A DNA stretch of 64,000 nt, taken from Candidatus Contubernalis alkalaceticus. Its GTDB lineage: Bacteria > Bacillota > Dethiobacteria > SKNC01. Where the stretch lies: positions 2,496,001-2,560,000 of the forward strand of contig NZ_CP054699.1 in the NCBI RefSeq assembly GCF_022558445.1. Direction: 5' to 3'. The translations under genes were made by a program, and so were the position numbers. Positions 13,958 through 23,302 of the stretch are shown one piece after another. The notes beneath the pieces were generated by a model. That model had not been told where the DNA came from and did not search any database. It saw nothing but the letters and a program-made list of their open reading frames with translations. The stretch's first letter is position 1, and the number at the start of each line of letters is the position of its first letter.

Positions 13958-15013
13958 CTACTTAATAGCTTTGCGCTTCCTCAAGAAAGCGGGAATATCC
14001 AGGTCATCTTTTGAGAAGGTCCCCTCTTCTACCCCTTTCACTGCCGACTTTATATCCCTGCGCTCTTCAAACCCAGTAGCTATAACTGTCACTCGAACTT
14101 CATCCTCCAGGGATTCGTCAATAACCGCACCAAAAATGATATTAGCTTCGGGATCTGCCGCTTCTGCAACAATATCAGCAGCCTCATTCACCTCAAAAAG
14201 GCCTAGATCGGAACCTCCGGTGATGTTTAACAGAACACCCCGGGCCCCTTCAATAGAAGTTTCTAGAAGCGGGCTGGATATAGCTGTCTTAGCGGCATCC
14301 ATGGTCCGGCTTTCACCACTGCCCACACCGATACCCATCAGCGCAGAACCGGTTTCCAGCATGATGGTTTTCACGTCGGCAAAGTCTAGATTAATAAGAC
14401 CCGGAATGGCAATCAAATCAGAAATCCCCTGCACCCCCTGCCTGAGAACATCGTCAGCAATGCGGAAAGCTTCTACGATAGGTGTCCGCTTTTCCACCAC
14501 CTGCAAAAGACGGTCGTTGGGAATGATAATCAGGGTATCTACCTTTTCTTTGAGGACCTCAATGCCCTCCTCCGCCTGGCTGCGCCGCTTCCTGCCCTCG
14601 AAACTGAATGGTTTGGTCACCACTCCTACGGTTAGGGCTCCCAGTTCCTTGGCAACTTCGGCTATGATAGATGCTGCCCCAGTACCGGTTCCCCCTCCCA
14701 TACCGGCAGTCACGAATACCATATCTGAACCTTTCAGTATTTCCTCAATCTGTTCACGGCTTTCCTCCGCTGCCTGACGTCCGATTTCAGGGTTGGCCCC
14801 GGCTCCCAGACCTTTGGTCAGCTTTTCTCCAATCTGAAGCTTTAGGTTAGCCTTGGCCAGATGCAGTGCTTGGGCATCTGTATTAACTGCTATAAAGTCA
14901 ACCCCCTTGAGGTTAGCTTCAATCATCCGTTTTACAGCATTACTTCCTCCGCCCCCAACACCTATGACCTTAATCTGCGCAAATTGTTCAATATCATTAT
15001 CAAATTCTATCAT
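13958..15013 (-). CDS. ftsZ: Cell division GTPase FtsZ
   Basis: FtsZ polymerises into the Z-ring. The 351-residue protein has the tubulin signature [11 protein letters not shown] (about residues 103-113), the G-V-G-G-G-G-S-N-A nucleotide loop near residue 18, N-T-D-A-Q-A-L and N-L-D-F-A-D-V (T7 loop). A short linker leads to the conserved C-terminal peptide D-L-D-I-P-A-F-L-R, which binds FtsA and other partners. It is the last gene of the dcw cluster, 26 nt after ftsA, and ends at a strong terminator. Confidence 0.99.
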   Translation of the reverse strand: MIEFDNDIEQFAQIKVIGVGGGGSNAVKRMIEANLKGVDFIAVNTDAQALHLAKANLKLQIGEKLTKGLGAGANPEIGRQAAEESREQIEEILKGSDMVFVTAGMGGGTGTGAASIIAEVAKELGALTVGVVTKPFSFEGRKRRSQAEEGIEVLKEKVDTLIIIPNDRLLQVVEKRTPIVEAFRIADDVLRQGVQGISDLIAIPGLINLDFADVKTIMLETGSALMGIGVGSGESRTMDAAKTAISSPLLETSIEGARGVLLNITGGSDLGLFEVNEAADIVAEAADPEANIIFGAVIDESLEDEVRVTVIATGFEERRDIKSAVKGVEEGTFSKDDLDIPAFLRKRKAIK

Positions 15014-15039
15014 GTATTATTACCCCCTTACCCTTTGGG

Positions 15040-16263
15040 TTAATCAAATATTTCATAAAACCAATTTTTAATGCGCCCTATAAATTTGGGCATAACCAAC
15101 TTTGTTTCTTTTTTTTGACTGGTAGGAATCATCTGATTTCCCTGTACATAATGGATAATACCCACACCTGTAGAAAATACCGGGCTGCTGACACCAATGT
15201 AATCTGGTTGAGCCAGTTGAACAGGAGATTCAAATATTTCCTCAGACATCTCTGTAACTCCCTTCATTAAAGAAGCCCCACCGGTCAACACAATCCCCGC
15301 TGGAAGAGATTTCAAGTGACCCATCTTTTCCAATTCTTCCCTGGCAAGAAGTAATATTTCTTGAACTCTGGGTTCTATAATTCCACAAAGAATTCTTTCA
15401 TTAATCCTGCGGTTTTCCTTTCCCCCCACACTGGTAACCTCTATATCTTCTTCGGATTCCACCATAGAAACCAAAGCCTTTCCATATTTAACTTTTAACT
15501 TTTCCGCCTGTTCAATGGTAGTGCGGAGGCCTACAGCAATATCGTTGGTAATATGATCCCCACCCATAGGCAGTACGGTTACGTCTTTCAAGGCGTTCTG
15601 CTGGAACATGGCCACCTCTGTTGTACCTCCACCGATATCGATGAGAGCCACTCCCAACTCCTTCTGGTCCTCAGATAAAAGAACCTGAGCATTGGCCAGA
15701 CAGTTGAGAACTACGCCATCCACCTCCAGTTCTGCCCGGTTAACACAGCGCATTAAATTCCTAATGGAGGTAACTGCCCCGGTTATGATCATAGCTTCAA
15801 CTTCCAATCTTACCCCTACCATTCCCACGGGATCCCGGATTCCATCATAACCATCCACAATAAACTGACGGGGAATTATATCAATAATTTCCCTGTCCGG
15901 GGGCATAGCAATAACCCGGGAAGCCTGAATTACTCTGTCTACATCCTCCAGAGTAATCTCTTTGTCCTCCCCGGTAACAGCCACCACACCCCGATTGTTG
16001 ATTAAGGTAATATGCGTGCCAACCATACCCAAAAAAACTGAATTAATTTCCATATTTACCATGCGTTCTGCCTCGGAAACCGCTTCATTCATGTTCTGTA
16101 TTGTTTTATCCAGATCTACAATAATTCCTTTACGCAGACCTCCGGAAGGACTGGTGCCTACACCTATAATATTTAAGGTATGATCCTGAGTAATTTCTCC
16201 AACAATAACTCTAATGTTTGAAGTTCCTATATCCATACTAACTACGATATTTTTTTTTGTCAC
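15040..16263 (-). CDS. ftsA: Cell division protein FtsA
   Basis: FtsA is an actin-like ATPase that tethers FtsZ to the membrane. The 407 residues include the phosphate-1 loop V-S-M-D-I-G-T-S-N-I-R (about 8-18), phosphate-2 I-D-I-G-G-G-T-T-E-V (about 203-212), the adenosine motif L-T-G-G-A-S-L, and a C-terminal amphipathic helix (I-G-R-I-K-N-W-F-Y-E-I-F) that would bind membrane. The start is a GTG at 16263 with GGGGGAGG 6 nt upstream. It lies between ftsQ and ftsZ; the 124-nt gap before it may hold an extra promoter. Confidence 0.98.
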   Translation of the reverse strand: MTKKNIVVSMDIGTSNIRVIVGEITQDHTLNIIGVGTSPSGGLRKGIIVDLDKTIQNMNEAVSEAERMVNMEINSVFLGMVGTHITLINNRGVVAVTGEDKEITLEDVDRVIQASRVIAMPPDREIIDIIPRQFIVDGYDGIRDPVGMVGVRLEVEAMIITGAVTSIRNLMRCVNRAELEVDGVVLNCLANAQVLLSEDQKELGVALIDIGGGTTEVAMFQQNALKDVTVLPMGGDHITNDIAVGLRTTIEQAEKLKVKYGKALVSMVESEEDIEVTSVGGKENRRINERILCGIIEPRVQEILLLAREELEKMGHLKSLPAGIVLTGGASLMKGVTEMSEEIFESPVQLAQPDYIGVSSPVFSTGVGIIHYVQGNQMIPTSQKKETKLVMPKFIGRIKNWFYEIFD

Positions 16264-16387
16264 CTTTGAACCTCCCCCGAAACCTACATTACATAAAACC
16301 TATATAATTGTAGTTCAACACATTATTAAAAATTCCCTTTTTTTACACAGTATAATTTTTACCGTACTTAAAAATATTGCTAATTCT

Positions 16388-17158
16388 TCACTTTGATAGA
16401 AAGTGAGGAACTCTTAAGTCTATATAACTGGGTTCCTGTTCTCTATGTTGAATCTCCATAAGCACCTCCGGAATCATCCGAATCTTTTCAGGGTAATCTC
16501 CGGTACCCATCCAAATAACCGTACCATCTAAGGTATAAACTACTAAATTTAAGGGGTTGGATACATTAAAATCAGACAATATGGATATTTCCTCCTCAGA
16601 CATCAGCGGCAGCACTTCCAGTATCTCCTTGAAGCTCTGATTCTGTTCCACCGGCAGCACCTTCCCAATATAAGGCTGACTGAAATCCATCCCTGTCAGC
16701 AGAGGTTTTTCCTCCTTCATACCTTCAACAATCCCCAGCAGCGTTCCATCTTGGGACAGCTCAAGGTATTTGTCCTGATATGGAGCTAAAGCTACCAGCT
16801 CCTTTTCTACTATGGAAACCACAATGGACCGGGGGAAACGATACCTTACCTCGGCTGAAAACACCAATGGCATGTCCTCCAAATGAGCTTTTATAAGACG
16901 GGTATTAACCTCCCAAATATTCATTCCCCGCCTCAGCCTTAATGTCCGTATGATCTCCTCTGTTTCTATGCGATCCAGCCCCTCCAGTTCCACCCCCTCC
17001 AGTTCAAAAAGAGAAGAGTAAAACAAGACTACAAATGCAAGTATAATTAAAAAAACTAAAAGGAGAACAAAATACAAACCCTTTCTTTTTCTAACTTTAC
17101 CTTGAACTTTTTCTTTTTCCGGTTCCCGGTAGCCGTATTGATTATAAGGCTTGTCCAT
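16388..17158 (-). CDS. ftsQ: Cell division protein FtsQ/DivIB
   Basis: FtsQ/DivIB is a bitopic divisome protein that links early and late division proteins. The 256-residue product has a charged cytoplasmic N-terminus, one membrane segment at about residues 31-53, then a POTRA domain (L-F-E-L-E-G-V-E-L-E-G-L-D-R-I, about 55-69) and the FtsQ domain (F-P-R-S-I-V-V-S-I-V-E-K). The frame is open 11 codons upstream, but ATG 17158 has AGAGGTG 6-7 nt before it. A long hairpin lies between the murA stop and this SD. Confidence 0.93.
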   Translation of the reverse strand: MDKPYNQYGYREPEKEKVQGKVRKRKGLYFVLLLVFLIILAFVVLFYSSLFELEGVELEGLDRIETEEIIRTLRLRRGMNIWEVNTRLIKAHLEDMPLVFSAEVRYRFPRSIVVSIVEKELVALAPYQDKYLELSQDGTLLGIVEGMKEEKPLLTGMDFSQPYIGKVLPVEQNQSFKEILEVLPLMSEEEISILSDFNVSNPLNLVVYTLDGTVIWMGTGDYPEKIRMIPEVLMEIQHREQEPSYIDLRVPHFLSK

Positions 17159-17169
17159 AATTTCACCTC

Positions 17170-17214
17170 TTTTTAATGGAAACGCCTTCAAGTAAAGGCG
17201 TTTTCCATTAAAAA
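17170..17214. repeat. Long intercistronic hairpin between murA and ftsQ
   Basis: TTTTTAATGGAAACGCCTT (17170-17188) pairs with 17195-17214 with only one bulged T and a 6-nt loop. No T-run follows on either strand beyond the stem, so it is not a plain terminator. It begins right after the murA stop and ends next to the ftsQ SD, so it could set mRNA processing or ftsQ translation. Confidence 0.8.
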
Positions 17215-18483
17215 TTAAAAATTCTCATCCTGGGCTCCTACCCTTTTTATATTGGCTCCTAACTGCTGCAGGATTTCCTCAAATTTTTCATAACCCCGGT
17301 CAATATGATGAATTTCTTTAATGATAGTTTGACCTTGGGCAGATAAGCCCGCCAGAACCAACGCTGCACCGGCTCTCAAATCGGGAGCATTTACTACTGC
17401 ACCCTTTAGCTGATCCACTCCCTGTATTATGGCGGAACGTCCCTGAACAGAAATCCGGGCACCCATCTTTTTCAATTCACCCACCTGACTAAATCGCCCA
17501 TCAAATACATTTTCTATAATTGTACTGTTGCCTTTAGCCAGAGTTAAAAGAGACATAGTTTGAGCCTGCATATCCGTTGGGAATCCAGGATAGGGGAGAG
17601 TTCGCACAGATTGAATGGCTTTAATGTTTCCTCCTCTGACATGAAGAGTATCCTGCTCCTCCCAGATTTCTACACCCGCCTCCTGAAGTTTGGCAGTAAC
17701 CGCCTCCAAGTGTTCCGGTATGACGTTTTCCAAAATCAATTCTCCCCTGGTAATCGCCGCCGCAATTACCAAAGTACCGGCCACAATTCGGTCGGGAATC
17801 AAGGTATAGTTAACGTCATTTAAACTTTTAACTCCCTCTATTTTTATGGTGTCTGTTCCAGCACCTTTTATTTTCGCTCCCATTTTATTTAAAAAATTCT
17901 GTAAATCTATAATTTCAGGTTCCTTGGCTGCATTATGTATCAGGGTACTTCCTTCTGCGTAAATTGCAGCCATCATAATATTTTCTGTGGCCCCTACACT
18001 GGGGAAATCCAGGTGAATATCACTTCCCCTAAGAGTTTTTGCCTCAGCCTGCACACAGCCATTTTCCTCCAGTATTTTCACTCCCATGGAGGCCAATCCT
18101 TTCAGATGCAGGTCAATAGGCCGGGGGCCAATGTCACAACCGCCGGGATATGATACTTTTACTTTCCCCAGCCGGCCCAACAATGGTCCCATAAGAAAGA
18201 TTGAGGACCTCATTTCACACATTAATGTTTCAGGAATTTCAGAAGTATAAAGAGACCCCGGCTCCAGAATTAGAAGGTCTTCCTTCCAAGATATCCTTAC
18301 CCCCAGGCACTCTAAAATTTTTAACATCACTTTAACATCACTTATATCTGGTACGTCTTTTATCTCAACCCTCTCGGAAGTGAGAAGGCTTCCGGCCAAG
18401 ATTGGCAGTATAGAATTTTTAGCACCCTTAATCCGTATTTTCCCTGACAGGTTTAATCCGCCCGAGATAACAAATTTTTCCAT
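17215..18483 (-). CDS. murA: UDP-N-acetylglucosamine 1-carboxyvinyltransferase
   Basis: MurA transfers enolpyruvate from PEP to UDP-GlcNAc, the first committed step of peptidoglycan synthesis and the fosfomycin target. The 422 residues show the catalytic K-N pair in I-K-G-A-K-N-S-I-L-P (about 18-27) and the active cysteine in Y-P-G-G-C-D-I-G-P-R-P (about 110-120); Cys rather than Asp at this place predicts fosfomycin sensitivity. Order murB-murA-ftsQ is normal for Firmicute dcw clusters. It follows murB by 17 nt. Confidence 0.98.
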   Translation of the reverse strand: MEKFVISGGLNLSGKIRIKGAKNSILPILAGSLLTSERVEIKDVPDISDVKVMLKILECLGVRISWKEDLLILEPGSLYTSEIPETLMCEMRSSIFLMGPLLGRLGKVKVSYPGGCDIGPRPIDLHLKGLASMGVKILEENGCVQAEAKTLRGSDIHLDFPSVGATENIMMAAIYAEGSTLIHNAAKEPEIIDLQNFLNKMGAKIKGAGTDTIKIEGVKSLNDVNYTLIPDRIVAGTLVIAAAITRGELILENVIPEHLEAVTAKLQEAGVEIWEEQDTLHVRGGNIKAIQSVRTLPYPGFPTDMQAQTMSLLTLAKGNSTIIENVFDGRFSQVGELKKMGARISVQGRSAIIQGVDQLKGAVVNAPDLRAGAALVLAGLSAQGQTIIKEIHHIDRGYEKFEEILQQLGANIKRVGAQDENF

Positions 18484-18500
18484 GTAAATTCACTCCCCTG

Positions 18501-19406
18501 CTAGCTCTCTTCTCCCACCATATTGATTTCCGGGTTCAACCAAACTCCATATTTTTCAAATACCTTTTTTTGGACCATTAATATCACTTTTAGATAATCT
18601 TTAAAGGTTGCTCTCCCAAGATTCACAATAAAATTAGCATGTTTTAAGGAAACCTGGACATCTCCTACCCTGAGCCCCTTACAACCGGCCCCTTCTATGA
18701 GACTGCCGGCGGGTTCCTCGGGCAAATTTTTGAACACGCTCCCAGCACTGGGTTCCGTGGGGTGTTTAGCCCTTCTCTGGGCTAAATAACTCTCCATCCG
18801 TTTTCGAATTGCTATAGGATTTCCCGGAACCAGCTGTAAGTGGGATTCCAGCACAATCCAGTTCTTCTTCAACAGACCGGAACAGCGGTAACTAAAATTC
18901 AGCTGATGTGCCGGAATTTCCAAGACTTCCCCCTCCCAGGTAAGCACCGTTACAGAACGGATTACAAGAGCCATACAATCTCCATAAGCGCCGGCATTAA
19001 TGACCACGGCACCTCCTATAGTCCCGGGAATCCCTCCGGCAAATTCCAGTCCCGAAAGACCCTGCCTGGCAGCTCTAAATGCCAGAACAGGCAGTGATAC
19101 ACCAGCACCTACGTTAAGCCTGGACCCATCAAATTGGATTTTTTTAAAGGACTCATCAAGCTTAACCACAATTCCCCGAATTCCTTTATCGCTTACCAAA
19201 AGATTTGTTCCACCTCCTAAAATAAATAAAGGCACAAATTCTTTCTGAGAAAAGCGAAGAAGGGCTTTCAACTGATCAATTCCTTGGGGAACAACCAGGT
19301 AATCTGCCGATCCACCGATGTGTAGAGATGTATGTTTTCTCATGGGTTCTTGAGTTTTGATAAAGCCAGGGGCTATTTCCTGCAGCCCGACCGCTAATTG
19401 GGTCAA
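18501..19406 (-). CDS. murB: UDP-N-acetylenolpyruvoylglucosamine reductase
   Basis: MurB reduces the enolpyruvyl group with NADPH and FAD to give UDP-MurNAc. The 301 residues carry the FAD-binding motifs L-G-G-G-T-N-L-L-V (about 61-69) and F-A-G-G-I-P-G-T-I-G-G-A (about 121-132), and the catalytic serine in S-A-G-S-V-F-K-N (about 224-231). Length fits type II MurB, which lacks the extra tyrosine loop of the enterobacterial form. A 151-nt gap separates it from murG, so a separate promoter is possible. Confidence 0.98.
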   Translation of the reverse strand: MTQLAVGLQEIAPGFIKTQEPMRKHTSLHIGGSADYLVVPQGIDQLKALLRFSQKEFVPLFILGGGTNLLVSDKGIRGIVVKLDESFKKIQFDGSRLNVGAGVSLPVLAFRAARQGLSGLEFAGGIPGTIGGAVVINAGAYGDCMALVIRSVTVLTWEGEVLEIPAHQLNFSYRCSGLLKKNWIVLESHLQLVPGNPIAIRKRMESYLAQRRAKHPTEPSAGSVFKNLPEEPAGSLIEGAGCKGLRVGDVQVSLKHANFIVNLGRATFKDYLKVILMVQKKVFEKYGVWLNPEINMVGEES

Positions 19407-19557
19407 TTTTCTAATCCTCCATATTTTTTTACAATATATATTAGTGTTTAAAACTTATATTATTTATTTTTATTCTATGCTAAGAGTTCTTTTTGTGTGC
19501 TTTTCCTGCTTGTCCTTATATGTCGTTAGAGCTCCAAGGAACTAAGACAACAAATAC

Positions 19558-20661
19558 TCACTTGAGATACTCCTTGATTTGCCTGTAAACCATATGGGCA
19601 GAATCAGGATATCCTAAATCTCTGCTTTTATGAGACATAGTTCCCAATCCTTTTGTATCTTTTAACAGCTTAAATATAACATCCCTTAAGAGCCCCCCGG
19701 TTAAATCCCTCTCCAATATCATCTCTGCTGCCCCGGCATCTGCCAAAACATGGGCATTTAGTACCTGATGGTTATTGGTCACATTGGGAGAAGGGATTAA
19801 AACCGAAGGAATCCCTCGGGCAGTAATTTCCGCCAACATGGTAGCACCCGCCCGGCTTATTATCAAATCAGTGGCTGCCAGAGCCAAAGGCATTTGTGCT
19901 ATGTATGATCGAATAAAAAGATTATGATAACCTGCGATTTCCTTTATATTTTTATTATCCATCACTTGATTATAATATATATTTCCAGTAACATAAATAA
20001 ATTGCACCTTAGAAAAGGCTGCCAGATCAGGAAGAATTGCGGTTACACACTGGTTAATCCTCTCCGCCCCTCGGCTTCCCCCTACAATTAAAACCGTTTT
20101 TTTATTAGGATTTAATCCTAGAGCCTTTATTCCCTCCTCCCGGCAAATACCCACCACCTCAGAAGCTCTGGGGTTACCGGTAACTATAGTTTTTGAAGTA
20201 TCTTTAAAATATTTTTGTGAGGCATCAAAAGACAAACATACCTTTTTTACAAAGGGAAAAAGCATGCGGTTTGTCATTCCTGGAATAACATTCTGTTCGT
20301 GAAGTAAGCAGGGGATTCCCATCAGTGAAGCAGAAAAAACTACCGGTCCACATACGTACCCTCCGGTACCCATAACCAACTGAGGCCTGTATCTTTTTAA
20401 AATTTTCTTAGCTTCCCACCCTCCCCGGAAAGTTGAAAAAAATGTTTTAATCAAATCCGGAGATATCTTTCGAGAAAGACCCTTGGCGCTGATTGTCTCC
20501 AGGGGAAAGCCTGCATCAGGAATGATTTGGCTTTCCAGCCCTTTTTCAGTCCCCATAAAAAGTATTTCCGCTGTTGGTTCCTGCTCTTTTATGTACCGTG
20601 CTGCCGCCAACGCCGGATAAACATGACCCCCGGTGCCGCCGCCGGTCAGTACAATCCTCAT
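19558..20661 (-). CDS. murG: MurG N-acetylglucosaminyltransferase (lipid II synthase)
   Basis: MurG adds GlcNAc to lipid I at the inner membrane face, giving lipid II. The 367 residues have the glycine loop G-G-T-G-G-H-V-Y-P-A-L-A at residues 7-18, a second Rossmann domain with V-G-G-S-R-G-A-E-R-I-N-Q (about 193-204), and S-R-A-G-A-T-M-L-A-E near residue 268. It follows ftsW with a 130-nt gap and has GGAAGGATGG before the ATG. Confidence 0.98.
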   Translation of the reverse strand: MRIVLTGGGTGGHVYPALAAARYIKEQEPTAEILFMGTEKGLESQIIPDAGFPLETISAKGLSRKISPDLIKTFFSTFRGGWEAKKILKRYRPQLVMGTGGYVCGPVVFSASLMGIPCLLHEQNVIPGMTNRMLFPFVKKVCLSFDASQKYFKDTSKTIVTGNPRASEVVGICREEGIKALGLNPNKKTVLIVGGSRGAERINQCVTAILPDLAAFSKVQFIYVTGNIYYNQVMDNKNIKEIAGYHNLFIRSYIAQMPLALAATDLIISRAGATMLAEITARGIPSVLIPSPNVTNNHQVLNAHVLADAGAAEMILERDLTGGLLRDVIFKLLKDTKGLGTMSHKSRDLGYPDSAHMVYRQIKEYLK

Positions 20662-20791
20662 TCATTCCATCCTTCCTTCCCGCTAAACTTAGTATTTTAA
20701 GATGGTCCCTGAGTAAAATATCATTTACATAACACCACATTAATATTATCATAATATAAAAGACCTGTCTAAAGAAAAAAAATAATGGTTC

Positions 20792-21895
20792 CTAATACTG
20801 GGAATATTTGGATATGTTTAATAGCACTCCTATAGAAGAGAGCATAAAGAAAAGTGAACTTCCCCCAGCACTAATGAAGGGAAGGTTAATCCCTGTGACT
20901 GGAATTGAACCGGTAACCACCCCGATATTAATCACTACCTGGATGGCAATCATGGATACAATTCCTGAAGCCAAAAGGCTTCCGAACATATCCGGGGCCA
21001 TCAAGGCCAGTTTGAATCCTCTCCAGATTAGCAGAAAAAATAAAAAAATCACCGTAACTCCCCCGATAAACCCCAGCTCTTCACCGATCATAGCAAAGAC
21101 GAAATCACTGTGGGGTTCCGGAAGATAGAAAAACTTCTGCCGACTTCTTCCCAGCCCTACTCCAAAAAGTCTGCCGGGACCCAGAGCATAAAGGGACTGA
21201 ATAATATGATATCCTGTATCTAACGGGTCCTCCCAGGGGTCCAAAAAAGCCAAAAAGCGCCGGCGGCGATATTCCTCCGCCAGAGCCAGGTATCCCAAAA
21301 GGGGCAGTCCTGTAATTCCTAAAAGAAAAAAATGCTTTCCTTCCATCCCCGCTACAAATAAAATTACCATTACCGTCCCCGCAATAGCTATGGCGGTACC
21401 CAAGTCCGGCTGTTTCAATATTAATAGGAAGGATGCCCCCATTACTGCCAATAGAGGAACGACCCCTATCCAAAATTTTTTTACATTAACATTTTCCCGG
21501 GATAGAAACGCCGCGGCAAAAAGTATCAGGGCCAGCTTGGTAAATTCTGAAGGCTGAATGGTATAACCCATGATACCAATCCAACGGGAGGCTCCGCTGA
21601 GTTTCACCCCAATTCCGGGTACATAAACCAATGCCAACAGCACAAAGTTGATAATAAGAGCTAACTTGGTATATTTTTTCAACTTCCGATAATCATAATT
21701 GGCCAAAAACACCATGGCTATCAGTCCAAAAAAAGCCCAATATGCCTGTCGCTTTAGAAAAAAATAACCGTCCCCCCGAAGTTCACCGGCGGTATAAGCA
21801 CTGGCACTAAAAACCATAACCAGGCCCAGGCCTACCAGTACCAAGGTGATAAAAAATATGATAAAATCCGGGGGCTTCCCCTTCATCTTTTTCAT
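20792..21895 (-). CDS. ftsW: SEDS peptidoglycan polymerase FtsW (SpoVE-like)
   Basis: FtsW is a lipid II polymerase working with the class B PBP at the septum. The 367 residues form about ten membrane segments with SEDS signatures: G-L-G-L-V-M-V-F-S-A-S-A near the start, I-Q-P-S-E-F-T-K-L-A-L-I-L (about 117-129), K-Q-P-D-L-G-T-A and P-V-T-G-I-N-L-P-F-I-S-A-G-G-S-S near the end. In spore formers the same position is held by spoVE; the two cannot be told apart here. Start ATG overlaps the murD stop by 4 nt (ATGA). Confidence 0.96.
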   Translation of the reverse strand: MKKMKGKPPDFIIFFITLVLVGLGLVMVFSASAYTAGELRGDGYFFLKRQAYWAFFGLIAMVFLANYDYRKLKKYTKLALIINFVLLALVYVPGIGVKLSGASRWIGIMGYTIQPSEFTKLALILFAAAFLSRENVNVKKFWIGVVPLLAVMGASFLLILKQPDLGTAIAIAGTVMVILFVAGMEGKHFFLLGITGLPLLGYLALAEEYRRRRFLAFLDPWEDPLDTGYHIIQSLYALGPGRLFGVGLGRSRQKFFYLPEPHSDFVFAMIGEELGFIGGVTVIFLFFLLIWRGFKLALMAPDMFGSLLASGIVSMIAIQVVINIGVVTGSIPVTGINLPFISAGGSSLFFMLSSIGVLLNISKYSQY

Positions 21896-23271
21896 CCCAT
21901 CTTCCTCCCCAGGCTTCTAACAGCCCGCTTAAATTCATTACCTCGTTCTTCGTAACTTCTGAACATATCCCAGCTGGCACATGCCGGTGAAAGGAGAACC
22001 AAATCCCCCTCCTTCCCTAACTGGTAAGCCATGGTTACAGCTTCATCCAGATCCTGTACCCGGCTGTAATCCGTAAAACCCTCATTTTCAACAGCCTGAA
22101 TTATTTTACTGCTGGTTTCCCCAAGAAGAATCAAGTGCTTCACTTTTTTATTAATGTGTAAGGACAGTGAATTAAACTCTCCCCCCTTGTCCTTCCCGCC
22201 GGCAATTAAAATAATTGGCTGGCTAAAAGAATCCAGAGCTTTTATGGTAGCTTCCACATTTGTTCCCTTAGAATCATTGATAAAAACAATACCCTTGAAT
22301 TTTCCTACACTTTCTAACCGATGAGCTACTCCCTTAAAGGTCCTCAGGGTTTTTCCTATGATCTCCGGTTTAATGCCTGCGGCATAGGCCGCTGCAGTGG
22401 CGGCCAGAACATTTTCAAGATTATGTTTTCCCGGAAGCGCCACCTCCCCTTGGGGACATACGGAAATAAGTTTGCCCTCCTTACTAATAACAATATGCTG
22501 GTCTTTGACGTAGATTCCATTTTTATATGTTCTTTGCCTACTAAAAGGTACTACCTGACTCTTCACCTGTCCACCTACGGCTATTTCAGACAAGAGCAGA
22601 TCGTCCTGGTTCAGCACACAGAAATCATTATCCTTTTGATTTAGAAAAATCCTTTTTTTGGCATCCAGGTAATCTCCCAGGGTTTCGTGTCTATCCATAT
22701 GATCCTCAGAGATGTTTAGAATGGCACTAATTTTTGGCTTAAATTTCTCTATCCCCTCTAACTGAAAGCTGCTCAGTTCCGCCACAATCCATGAATCCGC
22801 AGAGGCTTTCTCAGCAATGTCACACAAGGGGACTCCAATGTTCCCCGCTACATAAACTTTTTTCCCAGCCTCTTTAAAAATTTCCCCTAAAAGTGCAGTA
22901 GTAGTAGTCTTGCCATTGGTCCCGGTAATCCCAATGATAGGAGCCCGGGTAAATAAGTAGGCTAGTTCCACTTCGGTTATCACCTTTATCCCCAGTTCGC
23001 CAGCTCTTTTCAGAGGCTTAATATCCATAGGGATCCCGGGGTTTTTTACCACCAGGTCTGTTCCGGTGTTAACAATCCCCTCAGGATGTCCCCCGGTTAC
23101 AATCTTGATATCCGGATAAGGTTTTAAAGCTTCCAGGCAGGGAGTTAGCTCCTCCCTGGACTTATAGTCATTTATGATTACCCTGGCCCCTTTTTGTGCC
23201 AGCAGCCGGGCAGCGGATACTCCGCTCAGTCCCATACCAATAACTACCACTGTTTTATGTTTAAGCTCCAT
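21892..23271 (-). CDS. murD: UDP-N-acetylmuramoyl-L-alanine--D-glutamate ligase
   Basis: MurD adds D-glutamate to UDP-MurNAc-L-Ala using ATP. The 459 residues show the N-terminal Rossmann motif V-I-G-M-G-L-S-G-V-S (about 10-19), the ATP loop G-I-T-G-T-N-G-K-T-T-T-T (about 114-125), N-I-S-E-D-H-M-D-R-H and N-D-S-K-G-T-N-V. It lies between mraY and ftsW in the standard order and is translationally coupled to ftsW through an ATGA overlap. Confidence 0.98.
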   Translation of the reverse strand: MELKHKTVVVIGMGLSGVSAARLLAQKGARVIINDYKSREELTPCLEALKPYPDIKIVTGGHPEGIVNTGTDLVVKNPGIPMDIKPLKRAGELGIKVITEVELAYLFTRAPIIGITGTNGKTTTTALLGEIFKEAGKKVYVAGNIGVPLCDIAEKASADSWIVAELSSFQLEGIEKFKPKISAILNISEDHMDRHETLGDYLDAKKRIFLNQKDNDFCVLNQDDLLLSEIAVGGQVKSQVVPFSRQRTYKNGIYVKDQHIVISKEGKLISVCPQGEVALPGKHNLENVLAATAAAYAAGIKPEIIGKTLRTFKGVAHRLESVGKFKGIVFINDSKGTNVEATIKALDSFSQPIILIAGGKDKGGEFNSLSLHINKKVKHLILLGETSSKIIQAVENEGFTDYSRVQDLDEAVTMAYQLGKEGDLVLLSPACASWDMFRSYEERGNEFKRAVRSLGRKMG

Positions 23272-23302
23272 TAGCTATAATTTCCTCCTAAAGGACAAGT
23301 AT

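Noticed and set aside
13971-14777. 268-codon open frame on the plus strand
   Set aside because: It is antisense to ftsZ, rich in Ser/Arg/Pro as expected of a shadow frame, and has no SD.
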